A DNA stretch of 30,730 bases from NCBI GenBank assembly GCA_016930735.1, contig JAFGGF010000372.1, positions 1 through 30,730 of the forward strand, written 5' to 3'. A program made the translations under genes and the position numbers. Shown piece after piece: positions 24,350 through 30,730 of this stretch. How positions within the stretch are numbered: position 1 is the first letter of the stretch; each line of letters opens with the position of its first letter. The notes under the pieces were generated by a model that was given only the letters and a program-made list of their open reading frames with translations, was not told where the DNA came from and did not search any database. Source of the DNA: Prolixibacteraceae bacterium (GTDB taxonomy: Bacteria > Bacteroidota > Bacteroidia > Bacteroidales > Prolixibacteraceae).

Positions 24350-25334
24350 GATATTTCAGATATTTAATTAATTCACTTATATATTCCTGTTCGGTTTTAA
24401 AATCCCTTCCCCGAATATTAAACTCATTCAGGTCAATTAAACTGTTGCCTGCTTTGATAGTCCTTTCACCCGGGGCTGTAATTTCCCCTATAGCTGTAAA
24501 GTCCAGTCCCAGCATTTCAGCTTCTTCCAAAAATTCTTCTTTTTTGTGTTTATTTACTGTGAAGATCAGTTCATACTCGCCGCATTCACCCAAAAGAAGA
24601 AGTTCAACAGGTACTTGCAACTGCGCGGCTATTTCTCCGGCTGCAGGATAAATCTTAATTGTTTCAACCCGGTATCCTGTTGAATTCAGTTCAGATAATA
24701 TATTAAGGGTAACTGCCACTCCATCACTTGAATCGATGCAGCATCCGGCATACCTGGCAATCAGTTTTGCTTCTTCATGCCTTGGTGTAAACTTAATTTT
24801 TATGGTTTCATTTCCCGGATTGAAAAGCTGCAGGGCTGCTTCGATATTTCCGGCACCAGCTGAACCTGTCATAAAAATGGTGTCGCCTTCCTTTGCCCCG
24901 ATACGTGTTAATGCCCTGATACTTTTCCCAAGTGCGATCCCGGTGTAGTGCCACTTTTCTGAAAAACCAAAATCACCTCCAAGGAAAAAAGCACCAATAG
25001 AATTCAACACATCAGCAATACCTTTGGAAAAGAGATTCAGGTAATTTTCATCCCAGTCCTTGTTGTTAACAGACATTGAATGGGAATAATATGAAACCAA
25101 TCCTCCGGAAGCAAACACATCACTTATAGTTGCCACAGCCAGGTTCCAGCCAAGTGTGTAAGGATCATCTGTCCTGAAATGGTCTTCTTCTGAATAATCA
25201 TCAACAGAAAACAATAAAAAACCTTTACTGGATTTTAAAATTTCGGAATCGGCAGTAAACAGGGAATTTACCTGGCGGGGCGACCGTGGCATCGGATCAG
25301 AAATTACAGAGATCAGTTTTTTTTCAGCATTCAT
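24327..25334 (-). CDS. ThiL/AIR-synthase-like ATP-dependent enzyme
   Basis: A PurM-fold protein (335 aa) of the AIR synthase/ThiL/SelD/HypE superfamily. Family-like parts are FSVDDYSEEDHF, LAVATISDVFASGG (close to the SDIAAMGA motif of ThiL), MTGSAGAGNIEAAL, CIDSSDGVAVTL and LLLGECGEYELIFTV, the counterpart of GGEDYEL. The usual N-terminal GDDAA ATP/Mg motif is not clear; the region before residue 40 is divergent. It is the first gene of the operon, and a TAAATTTG box lies 27 bp upstream. Thiamine synthesis is unlikely because no thi genes are near. A kinase or ATP-dependent cyclase acting on a small molecule in this pathway is inferred. Confidence 0.82.
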   Translation of the reverse strand: MNAEKKLISVISDPMPRSPRQVNSLFTADSEILKSSKGFLLFSVDDYSEEDHFRTDDPYTLGWNLAVATISDVFASGGLVSYYSHSMSVNNKDWDENYLNLFSKGIADVLNSIGAFFLGGDFGFSEKWHYTGIALGKSIRALTRIGAKEGDTIFMTGSAGAGNIEAALQLFNPGNETIKIKFTPRHEEAKLIARYAGCCIDSSDGVAVTLNILSELNSTGYRVETIKIYPAAGEIAAQLQVPVELLLLGECGEYELIFTVNKHKKEEFLEEAEMLGLDFTAIGEITAPGERTIKAGNSLIDLNEFNIRGRDFKTEQEYISELIKYLKYHGTFKDN

Positions 25335-25360
25335 TGGTCAGTCAATTTGATTTACATTAC

Positions 25361-25368
25361 CAAATTTA
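25361..25368 (-). promoter_or_regulatory. -7 box for the six-gene lipid operon
   Basis: The minus strand reads TAAATTTG, a perfect TAnnTTTG element 27 bp before the first gene, which predicts a leader of about 20 nt. The nearest TTG upstream is 25 nt away, longer than the usual spacing, so the -33 element is weak or absent. That would fit a promoter needing an activator. Confidence 0.5.
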
Positions 25369-25610
25369 CAGACATGCTTCATTTTAATAAAACCAATTTC
25401 AGCAGCGCATAACAAAGGTTTAGGAATTTCAGCATGAAAAAGACCAGATAATTCTGACAAATTTTTATATTTAGCAAAATCTCAGATTTTTTTGAACCTG
25501 TTTATGGTTTTATGCAAAATTTTCCTGTTTCAAAACAGTGAATTATTCATATCAGCATAAAAAAGATTGGAGAACAGAATAAGGTTTTTTGAAATTTCAG
25601 TTTGCTTTAA
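25369..25610. other. Divergent intergenic region between lipid operon and mscS
   Basis: No gene is visible. It contains AAAATCT-C-AGATTTT (25476-25490), a perfect 7-bp dyad around one base, and two near-identical 15-mers on the plus strand, TCAGCATGAAAAAGA (25429-25443) and TCAGCATAAAAAAGA (25552-25566), differing at one position. Both could be protein-binding sites for the divergent promoters, or AT-rich coincidence. Confidence 0.4.
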
Positions 25611-25618
25611 TACCTTAG
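25589..25618 (+). promoter_or_regulatory. Possible mscS promoter
   Basis: TTG at 25589-25591 and TACCTTAG at 25611-25618 are 19 nt apart; the -7 element matches TAnnTTTG at seven of eight positions. The ATG is 23 bp downstream, a reasonable leader. Confidence 0.4.
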
Positions 25619-25640
25619 TACAGGTTATAAATTTATTCCT

Positions 25641-26465
25641 ATGACTTTGAAAGAAATCCTGAATTATTCCATTTTGCATACTGAAACCTATTCAATTACA
25701 GTTTATAAAATTTTGATAATCCTTGTTGTACTTCTTGCTACATTTATCGGATTAAAACTTATACGGAGGATATTTAAAAGATTTGTTATCAAACAAAATG
25801 CAGAACGAAATTCATTCTGGTCGGTTTATCTGATAATAAGGTACCTGACATGGGTAATTGTTATTGTCCTGCTGCTTGAATCTGCCGGTGTAAAAATATC
25901 GGTATTGCTAGCCAGCCTTGCTGCATTATTAGTTGGTGTAGGTTTTGGTATCCAGCAATTGTTTAACGATATAGCTTCAGGAATCGTCCTTCTTTTTGAA
26001 AGAAACCTTAAAATTGATGATGTTATTCAACTCGAAGACGGGACAGTTGGGAAAGTAATAGACATTGGATTACGGACATCAAAGTTGAAAACCCGCGACA
26101 ATATTATATTGGTTGTACCGAATTCCAAATTTGTAAATGAAAAAATAATCAACTGGAGCCAGATGGATTTTAAAACCAGGTTTCATGTCGATGTAGGCAT
26201 TGCATACGGATCGGATACCCAACTGGTTTCAAAGGTGTTATTGGATTGTGCCAAGGCAATTAGAAAGATTTCAAACACGCCTGAACCATTTATCCGTTTT
26301 AATAATTTTGGCGATTCTTCACTTGATTTTCAGATCTATTTTTGGGTACAGGATACTTTTTATGTTGAAAATATTAAAAGTGAGCTTCGTTTTGCCATTG
26401 ACGATGCATTCAGGCAAAACAATATTAAAATACCTTTTCCTCAGCAAGATGTCCATATTAAATAA
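25641..26465 (+). CDS. MscS-family mechanosensitive channel
   Basis: A small-conductance mechanosensitive channel (274 aa) that releases solutes upon osmotic down-shock. Three membrane helices lie at about 19-40, 62-82 and 87-118. The last is the pore helix, rich in Ala and Gly (LLASLAALLVGVGFGIQQLF), followed by the conserved FNDIASGIVLLFE. The cytoplasmic beta domain has VPNSKFVNEKIINWS, a clear MscS signature, and the C-terminal alpha/beta domain ends in PFPQQDVH. Length is close to E. coli MscS. It is divergent from the lipid operon and not obviously linked to it in function. Confidence 0.93.
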   Translation: MTLKEILNYSILHTETYSITVYKILIILVVLLATFIGLKLIRRIFKRFVIKQNAERNSFWSVYLIIRYLTWVIVIVLLLESAGVKISVLLASLAALLVGVGFGIQQLFNDIASGIVLLFERNLKIDDVIQLEDGTVGKVIDIGLRTSKLKTRDNIILVVPNSKFVNEKIINWSQMDFKTRFHVDVGIAYGSDTQLVSKVLLDCAKAIRKISNTPEPFIRFNNFGDSSLDFQIYFWVQDTFYVENIKSELRFAIDDAFRQNNIKIPFPQQDVHIK

Positions 26466-26517
26466 CATTGACAGAAATAAATTTATTTTGTTAACAAATT
26501 ATCTCAATCCGGTTTTA

Positions 26518-26525
26518 TAATTTTG
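26518..26525 (+). promoter_or_regulatory. -7 box before the small lipoprotein gene
   Basis: TAATTTTG is a perfect TAnnTTTG match, 59 bp before the ATG at 26585. No TTG lies at the expected -33 distance. Confidence 0.35.
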
Positions 26526-26584
26526 TGTAATTTATTTCTTATCTTATTAAAAAATAAAAAGTAAACCAATTAAATATTATTAAA

Positions 26585-27112
26585 ATGAAGAGCAGGATTT
26601 TAGTTTCGTTATTGATGATTTTAGCAATAACCGCGTGTGATGATTTGCTGACAGTAAAAATTGATACAACTCTGGAAACAACACTTCCGGTAGTTGTTTC
26701 TCCTGATGGATTGGCTATAAAATCGACCAGTGCTGATTCGTATACTTTTACAAAAACAGGGACACTTGCATTGGATGAAAATGATGATGTTGTTGATTAT
26801 CTGGATAAAATAAAATCGATAACCATTGAAAATATTGATGCACAGGTATTCGGACTTGGCTCAGGTGAGGTAATTGAATCGTTATCACTTTCTGTTACAG
26901 GTGTTGGCACAATTGTAACAATAACAAATATCACCTCAACATCCGGACCATTGAACCCAAGCATTTCACAGTCTGACCTCGACCTGATTGGAAGTAAACT
27001 GAAAACAGATCAGCAAATTACTGCAACTGTTAACGGGACTTCCAACTATGCACCCATGTCATTTAACCTTGAACTGGCATTTGATGCAGTTATCAAAGCA
27101 GGTGCTTTATAA
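26585..27112 (+). CDS. Small lipoprotein of unknown function
   Basis: A 175-aa protein with a short signal peptide ending in a lipobox, AITAC, with Cys18 followed by DDLLTVKID. The mature part is rich in Thr, Ser, Val and Ile and looks like an all-beta domain; no catalytic motif is apparent. The run of acidic residues right after the cysteine is common in Bacteroidota surface lipoproteins. I do not recognise the family. It lies between mscS and the secreted beta-helix protein, and a terminator-like hairpin (27182-27204) separates it from the latter. Confidence 0.7.
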   Translation: MKSRILVSLLMILAITACDDLLTVKIDTTLETTLPVVVSPDGLAIKSTSADSYTFTKTGTLALDENDDVVDYLDKIKSITIENIDAQVFGLGSGEVIESLSLSVTGVGTIVTITNITSTSGPLNPSISQSDLDLIGSKLKTDQQITATVNGTSNYAPMSFNLELAFDAVIKAGAL

Positions 27113-27173
27113 AATACAAGAACAAATTCACTTACTATTAATTGTAAAGTCCATATCTTACAAATTATTTAGA

Positions 27174-27204
27174 TAAATTTGAACCCATAGCAAGTCTATG
27201 GGTT
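27174..27204 (+). promoter_or_regulatory. TAnnTTTG box fused to a hairpin over the next start codon
   Basis: TAAATTTG (27174-27181) is a perfect -7 box. It runs straight into AACCCATAG (27182-27190), which pairs perfectly with CTATGGGTT (27196-27204) around a 5-nt loop and is followed by TTATATTT. The hairpin looks like an intrinsic terminator for the lipoprotein gene. Its 3' arm contains the ATG at 27198, so that start codon would be buried in RNA that includes both arms. Confidence 0.5.
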
Positions 27205-29765
27205 TTATATTTATGTGCCGGAAGTATAAACTTACATCTATATTTATTCTGTTGGTTGCTGTTGTACAGGCTACCAATTATTATGTTGATGCCACCTACG
27301 GAAATGATAACTATAATGGAAAATCGCCTGTACTGGCATGGCAATCGATTGAAAGAGTAAATATTGCTTCATTAAATCCCGGAGATTCAATCCTGTTTAA
27401 ACGGGGAGAAATTTTCAGGGGTAATCTGATAGCTCAGGGTGGCGAATCAGGCAAACCTGTTGTTTACGGGGCATATGGCATAGGTGCAAAACCAAGAATC
27501 CTTGGCTCATATAACAGGAGTTTACCCGAAAACTGGAAAAACACAGGGAATAATATCTGGGAAACTTCTAACGAAAACACCGAAGTAAAAGAAACCGAAC
27601 TTTTACCAAACGGATCGTTAACAAGTAATATTTCAGATTGGTACAGTTGGAAAAATGAAGAATCAGGAACCAATGCATTTCTTTCGCGGGCAACCGGTCC
27701 AAATGAATATTATGACTCACCTGCCGGTTTAAAACTGGAATGTACCAACAACGGCAATTCAGTTTATGATTTGCAGGTGTTTACTACAGAATGGGAAATA
27801 AAAGAAACAGAATGGTATAAATTAACATTTTATGCAAGGGCTACCGAATCCTTCACTTTAAAGAAGCGTGATATTATTTTAATGCAATCGTTAAGCCCGT
27901 TTACTGAATATTCGTATAAAACATATTCTAAAAACCTGAATTTCAACAACAACTGGCAGAAATACGAAATTTATTTTAAGGTCAATGTTTCAGCAAAAGA
28001 TTGCAGGTTAACACTTTTTTTAGGGAATACACTACCTGAAAATTCAGTACTGTACCTCGACGCTTTCAGTTTGAAAGAATGTGAAAACAATCCTGAATTT
28101 ATGGATTTAGACATTGGAAACCTGATATTTAACGAAGGAAATTTTTGCGGAACAAAAGTTTTTAGTGAAAATGACCTTACTTCGCAGGGTGATTTTTGGT
28201 ATGATGCCAATAACCAACTGCTAAAAATCCGGTCTGAAACAAATCCTGTAAATTATTATACTTCCATTGAACTGGCAAGGAGCGAACACATTATTGAATA
28301 TTATTACAAAGCTTATACAATCATCGAAAATCTTGACCTGAGGTATGGTGCTCAACATGGTATTAATTGTGTTGACAGCCATGATCTTACAGTCAGAAAT
28401 GTCGACTTTTCATATATAGGAGGTGGAACTTTAAATTCTAATCAGGAAAGGTTGGGAAACGGAATTCAGTTCTGGAACAACGCCCAAAATATTGTGGTTG
28501 AAAAATGTGTGTTCAATCAGGTTTATGATGCTGCAATCTCACCCCAGGGATCTTCATCAGAAGAGGTTGAAATTCATGGTATTTACATCCGGAACAATAT
28601 CATTTCAAATAGTGAATACTCATTTGAATTTTGGGAAAATGGTCAAAATATTACATTAAGACATGTTTATTTTGAAAACAACACCTGCCTGTATGCAGGC
28701 GGGGGCTGGAGCCACTCGCAACGTTCCGATCCCAATGGAACTCACCTGATGTTTTTTGAAAACGATGCAGATTGTTCAGATTTTTACATCCGAAATAATA
28801 TTTTTTATCAGGCATCCGACTGGGGAGTCCGCTGGGCAAGGCTGTCAAATTTAAAAGATGCAGTAATTGATTATAACTGCTGGTATTCAGAAACAGGTGC
28901 AATTGCCCGGGTAAAAGATTATATTTTTGAATCAGAAGATGGCCTTGAAAGTTTAAAAAATACCAGTGGGCATGCAGCCCATTCGTTACTGTCTGACCCT
29001 CTGCTGTATGAAAACATATTACTGAATGAGCAATCACCCTGTATTGGTTCAGGAACGGTTTTACAGACAGTCTCAGACGACTTTTTCGGGATTGAAAGAT
29101 CTATGGAAAACGGCTATGATATTGGAGCTGTAAATGCCAATGACCTTATTTCATTGGAACAGGTTGACCTTTGCGATGGTGAATCTTATAAAGGATTCAG
29201 GCAAACAGGAAAATACATTCAAAGTTATTCATCGGGACAGGGAACCGACAGTATTGTTATTACAAACCTGACAGTTTATCCGCAGCCCGTCCCGGAAGTG
29301 ATAGTAAAAAACGATACTTTAACATCGAACGCTGAATATTACAATTACCAATGGTTTGACGATGATGGTGAAATAATTGGTGAAAATTCAGGAAAACTTG
29401 TAATCAGTAAAAGTGGCAATTATTATTTGGAAATTACCGATGCACACGGCTGTACCGGCACTTCTGAAAAAGTTCACGTTTTTTTTTCAGGAACTAATAT
29501 TCCGGAAGAAAATACCGTTGAATTTTCAATCCTGCCCAATCCGAATAATGGCGATTTTCTATTTCGGATTGAATCGTCAAATAAAAAAGATCTAACTATT
29601 CATATTATTAATTTGCTGGGGCAAATACTCGTTTCAAAAACAATCAGGCAACCTAAGCAAAATCAAACTGTAAAAATCAGCCTTCCACAGTTAAAAGCCG
29701 GAGTTTATATTGTAGTGGTTTCTTCTGTAAATTTTAATAACAGCAAAAAGTTTATTGTTTATTAA
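27198..29765 (+). CDS. Secreted parallel beta-helix protein with T9SS sorting tail
   Basis: An 855-aa exported protein. After a signal peptide (to about residue 25) comes YYVDATYGNDNYNGKSP, the usual opening of Bacteroidota right-handed beta-helix proteins, many of which are polysaccharide lyases or hydrolases. Residues about 125-290 look like an inserted CBM4/9-type carbohydrate-binding module (LPNGSLTSNISDWYSW at its start and LYLDAFSLKE at its end). The helix resumes at about 330-640 with many Asn-rich turns. An Ig-like segment (about 715-770) precedes a type A T9SS C-terminal domain, starting FSILPNPNNGDF and ending KKFIVY. I cannot assign catalytic residues. Translation may start at 27198 or, since that ATG lies in a hairpin stem, at the in-frame ATG at 27213. 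Confidence 0.85.
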   Translation: MGFIFMCRKYKLTSIFILLVAVVQATNYYVDATYGNDNYNGKSPVLAWQSIERVNIASLNPGDSILFKRGEIFRGNLIAQGGESGKPVVYGAYGIGAKPRILGSYNRSLPENWKNTGNNIWETSNENTEVKETELLPNGSLTSNISDWYSWKNEESGTNAFLSRATGPNEYYDSPAGLKLECTNNGNSVYDLQVFTTEWEIKETEWYKLTFYARATESFTLKKRDIILMQSLSPFTEYSYKTYSKNLNFNNNWQKYEIYFKVNVSAKDCRLTLFLGNTLPENSVLYLDAFSLKECENNPEFMDLDIGNLIFNEGNFCGTKVFSENDLTSQGDFWYDANNQLLKIRSETNPVNYYTSIELARSEHIIEYYYKAYTIIENLDLRYGAQHGINCVDSHDLTVRNVDFSYIGGGTLNSNQERLGNGIQFWNNAQNIVVEKCVFNQVYDAAISPQGSSSEEVEIHGIYIRNNIISNSEYSFEFWENGQNITLRHVYFENNTCLYAGGGWSHSQRSDPNGTHLMFFENDADCSDFYIRNNIFYQASDWGVRWARLSNLKDAVIDYNCWYSETGAIARVKDYIFESEDGLESLKNTSGHAAHSLLSDPLLYENILLNEQSPCIGSGTVLQTVSDDFFGIERSMENGYDIGAVNANDLISLEQVDLCDGESYKGFRQTGKYIQSYSSGQGTDSIVITNLTVYPQPVPEVIVKNDTLTSNAEYYNYQWFDDDGEIIGENSGKLVISKSGNYYLEITDAHGCTGTSEKVHVFFSGTNIPEENTVEFSILPNPNNGDFLFRIESSNKKDLTIHIINLLGQILVSKTIRQPKQNQTVKISLPQLKAGVYIVVVSSVNFNNSKKFIVY

Positions 29766-29795
29766 ATATAGATTATACCATTTTAAATCGATATT

Positions 29796-30593
29796 CTATT
29801 CGTAATCACCAAACATTGGATAATTGTTGTCATTGTAATAAATAGGCATAGAAAACCAGAAGGTGTTAAAAATTCCAAAAGTACCATCGTTTAATTTTCC
29901 ATATTCATTAATGGTAAATTCTTCATAATTATTCTCAGAAAATGCCCGGAAAAAGACTCCTAGTATATAGTATTTATTTTTTAATGGATTTGGATTTTTA
30001 TCAAACTTTTGAAACAGAATCTCCTTTCTGTAAATCAATTCATCGTTGTAATAATTTTCAGAAACTACTTTAACCAGATTGTCATTTTCCATGTAAAACT
30101 TCCGGAAGGTAACATCATTACTTTTTTTTTCAAGAATCACACTATCCTGATAAATATAATTGAATTCTAAGCCATCTCTTCGGGTAAATTTTATAAGTTT
30201 CCCATTTTCATCCAATTCATATAAATAACCATATTTAGATCTGTCACTTAAAAAATATGGATTCTCAGGTCTTGTGAATACAGCAATTTTATTCCCATAA
30301 TAAATCAAAGAATCATATACATCCCCAATATAAATCCTGGCAAACATATTTGTTCCATTAGGTACAAGTTGAAATCCTCCAAATGTTTTAATAATATTGC
30401 CATTACTATATTTAAAAGACATTGTATCACTATTAAAAGCAAAACTATATTCATTATCAATAAACCTGCGGTCATCGTTAAAGTTCAAATATTCCACTCT
30501 ACAATTAAGTAATTTGGGTGTTGGAATATATTCATCTTCCTCGCAACCAAAAATGATTAATAAAAAGAACAGAAATATTACAATTTTTTTCAC
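29796..30593 (-). CDS. Lipoprotein of unknown function
   Basis: A 265-aa protein with a hydrophobic signal ending in IIFGC (Cys17), followed by EEDEYIPTP, an acidic start seen in surface-directed lipoproteins. The mature part is rich in Tyr, Asn, Asp and Phe and has repeated segments of the kind YLYELDENGKLIKFTRRDG and YYNDELIYRKEI, similar to YD/DUF4595-like beta-hairpin repeats in Bacteroidota. No enzyme motif is seen. The start is GTG at 30593; a stop codon lies immediately upstream in frame. It follows the metallophosphoesterase gene by 17 bp on the same strand, so co-transcription is possible. Base composition is more AT-rich than in the neighbouring enzymes. Confidence 0.75.
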   Translation of the reverse strand: MKKIVIFLFFLLIIFGCEEDEYIPTPKLLNCRVEYLNFNDDRRFIDNEYSFAFNSDTMSFKYSNGNIIKTFGGFQLVPNGTNMFARIYIGDVYDSLIYYGNKIAVFTRPENPYFLSDRSKYGYLYELDENGKLIKFTRRDGLEFNYIYQDSVILEKKSNDVTFRKFYMENDNLVKVVSENYYNDELIYRKEILFQKFDKNPNPLKNKYYILGVFFRAFSENNYEEFTINEYGKLNDGTFGIFNTFWFSMPIYYNDNNYPMFGDYE

Positions 30594-30610
30594 TATTTAA
30601 AGCTTGACCA

Positions 30611-30730
30611 TTAATTTACATTTATTTCCGAAAAATAACCTGTCAGGTTTGGGCCTGAAACTACCTGTGGAATACCATTTTTTATATCTACAGCCGGAGT
30701 ATGTGTATGTCCGGCAAAAATTCCAAGTAC
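30611..30730 (-). CDS. Metallophosphoesterase, C-terminal fragment
   Basis: The minus strand is open from the window edge to TAA at 30611-30613 and encodes 39 residues beginning VLGIFAGHTHTPAVDIKNG and ending FSEINVN. GIFAGHTHTP is the last conserved block (GHxH) of calcineurin-like metallophosphoesterases, where both histidines bind the dinuclear metal centre. VVSGPNLTGYFSEI fits the following strands. The rest of the gene lies outside the window, so substrate and signal peptide cannot be judged. Confidence 0.8.
   Translation of the reverse strand, partial: VLGIFAGHTHTPAVDIKNGIPQVVSGPNLTGYFSEINVN

Noticed and set aside
1..30730. CRISPR arrays, transposons, prophage, tRNA
   Set aside because: No regularly spaced repeats, transposase or integrase motifs, or tRNA-like cloverleaf sequences were seen on reading both strands.

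Overview
The window comes from a Bacteroidota chromosome, probably a Bacteroidales/Marinilabiliales-like lineage. The evidence is an AT-rich sequence, TAnnTTTG-type -7 promoter boxes, no obvious Shine-Dalgarno sequences, many short lipoprotein signals, a type IX secretion (T9SS) sorting tail, gliding genes gldE and gldD, and a mutY-ssb-gldE-gldD block of the sort seen in this phylum. I see no rRNA, tRNA, CRISPR array, insertion sequence or phage gene.

Layout. 1-2731 (+): a lipoprotein gene touching a LytS-type sensor kinase, then a LytTR response regulator, which may form one signalling module. 2756-8710 (-): a lipoprotein gene broken by a frameshift at its lipobox, a patatin-like lipase, a GH8 xylanase-type lipoprotein, a full-length DsbD, and a membrane-anchored LuxR-type regulator. 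8759-10817 (-): RNase G, a 30-residue mS38/COX24-like ribosomal microprotein, and an HU/IHF protein. 10954-16792 (+): mutY, ssb, gldE, gldD, then zwf and pgl, the first two steps of the oxidative pentose phosphate pathway. 17020-17577 (-): a small exported protein of unknown function. 17961-18962 (+): an HTH regulator.

18959-25334 (-) is the most interesting part. It is a tight six-gene operon transcribed in the order ThiL/AIR-synthase-like protein, alpha-oxoamine synthase, diacylglycerol-kinase-fold lipid kinase, UbiA prenyltransferase (chlorophyll-synthase-like), short-chain dehydrogenase, and B12-binding-type radical SAM enzyme. Gaps run from a 23-nt overlap to 10 nt. The set looks like a pathway for an amino-alcohol (sphingoid-like) lipid that is prenylated and modified by radical chemistry. 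I do not recognise it as a characterised pathway. The HTH regulator converges on it, and one TTAA tetranucleotide supplies both stop codons.

25641-30730: an MscS channel, a small lipoprotein, an 855-aa secreted beta-helix protein with an inserted carbohydrate-binding-like module and a T9SS tail, another lipoprotein on the minus strand, and the C-terminal end of a metallophosphoesterase cut by the window edge. All functional calls rest on reading motifs by eye; no database search was possible.
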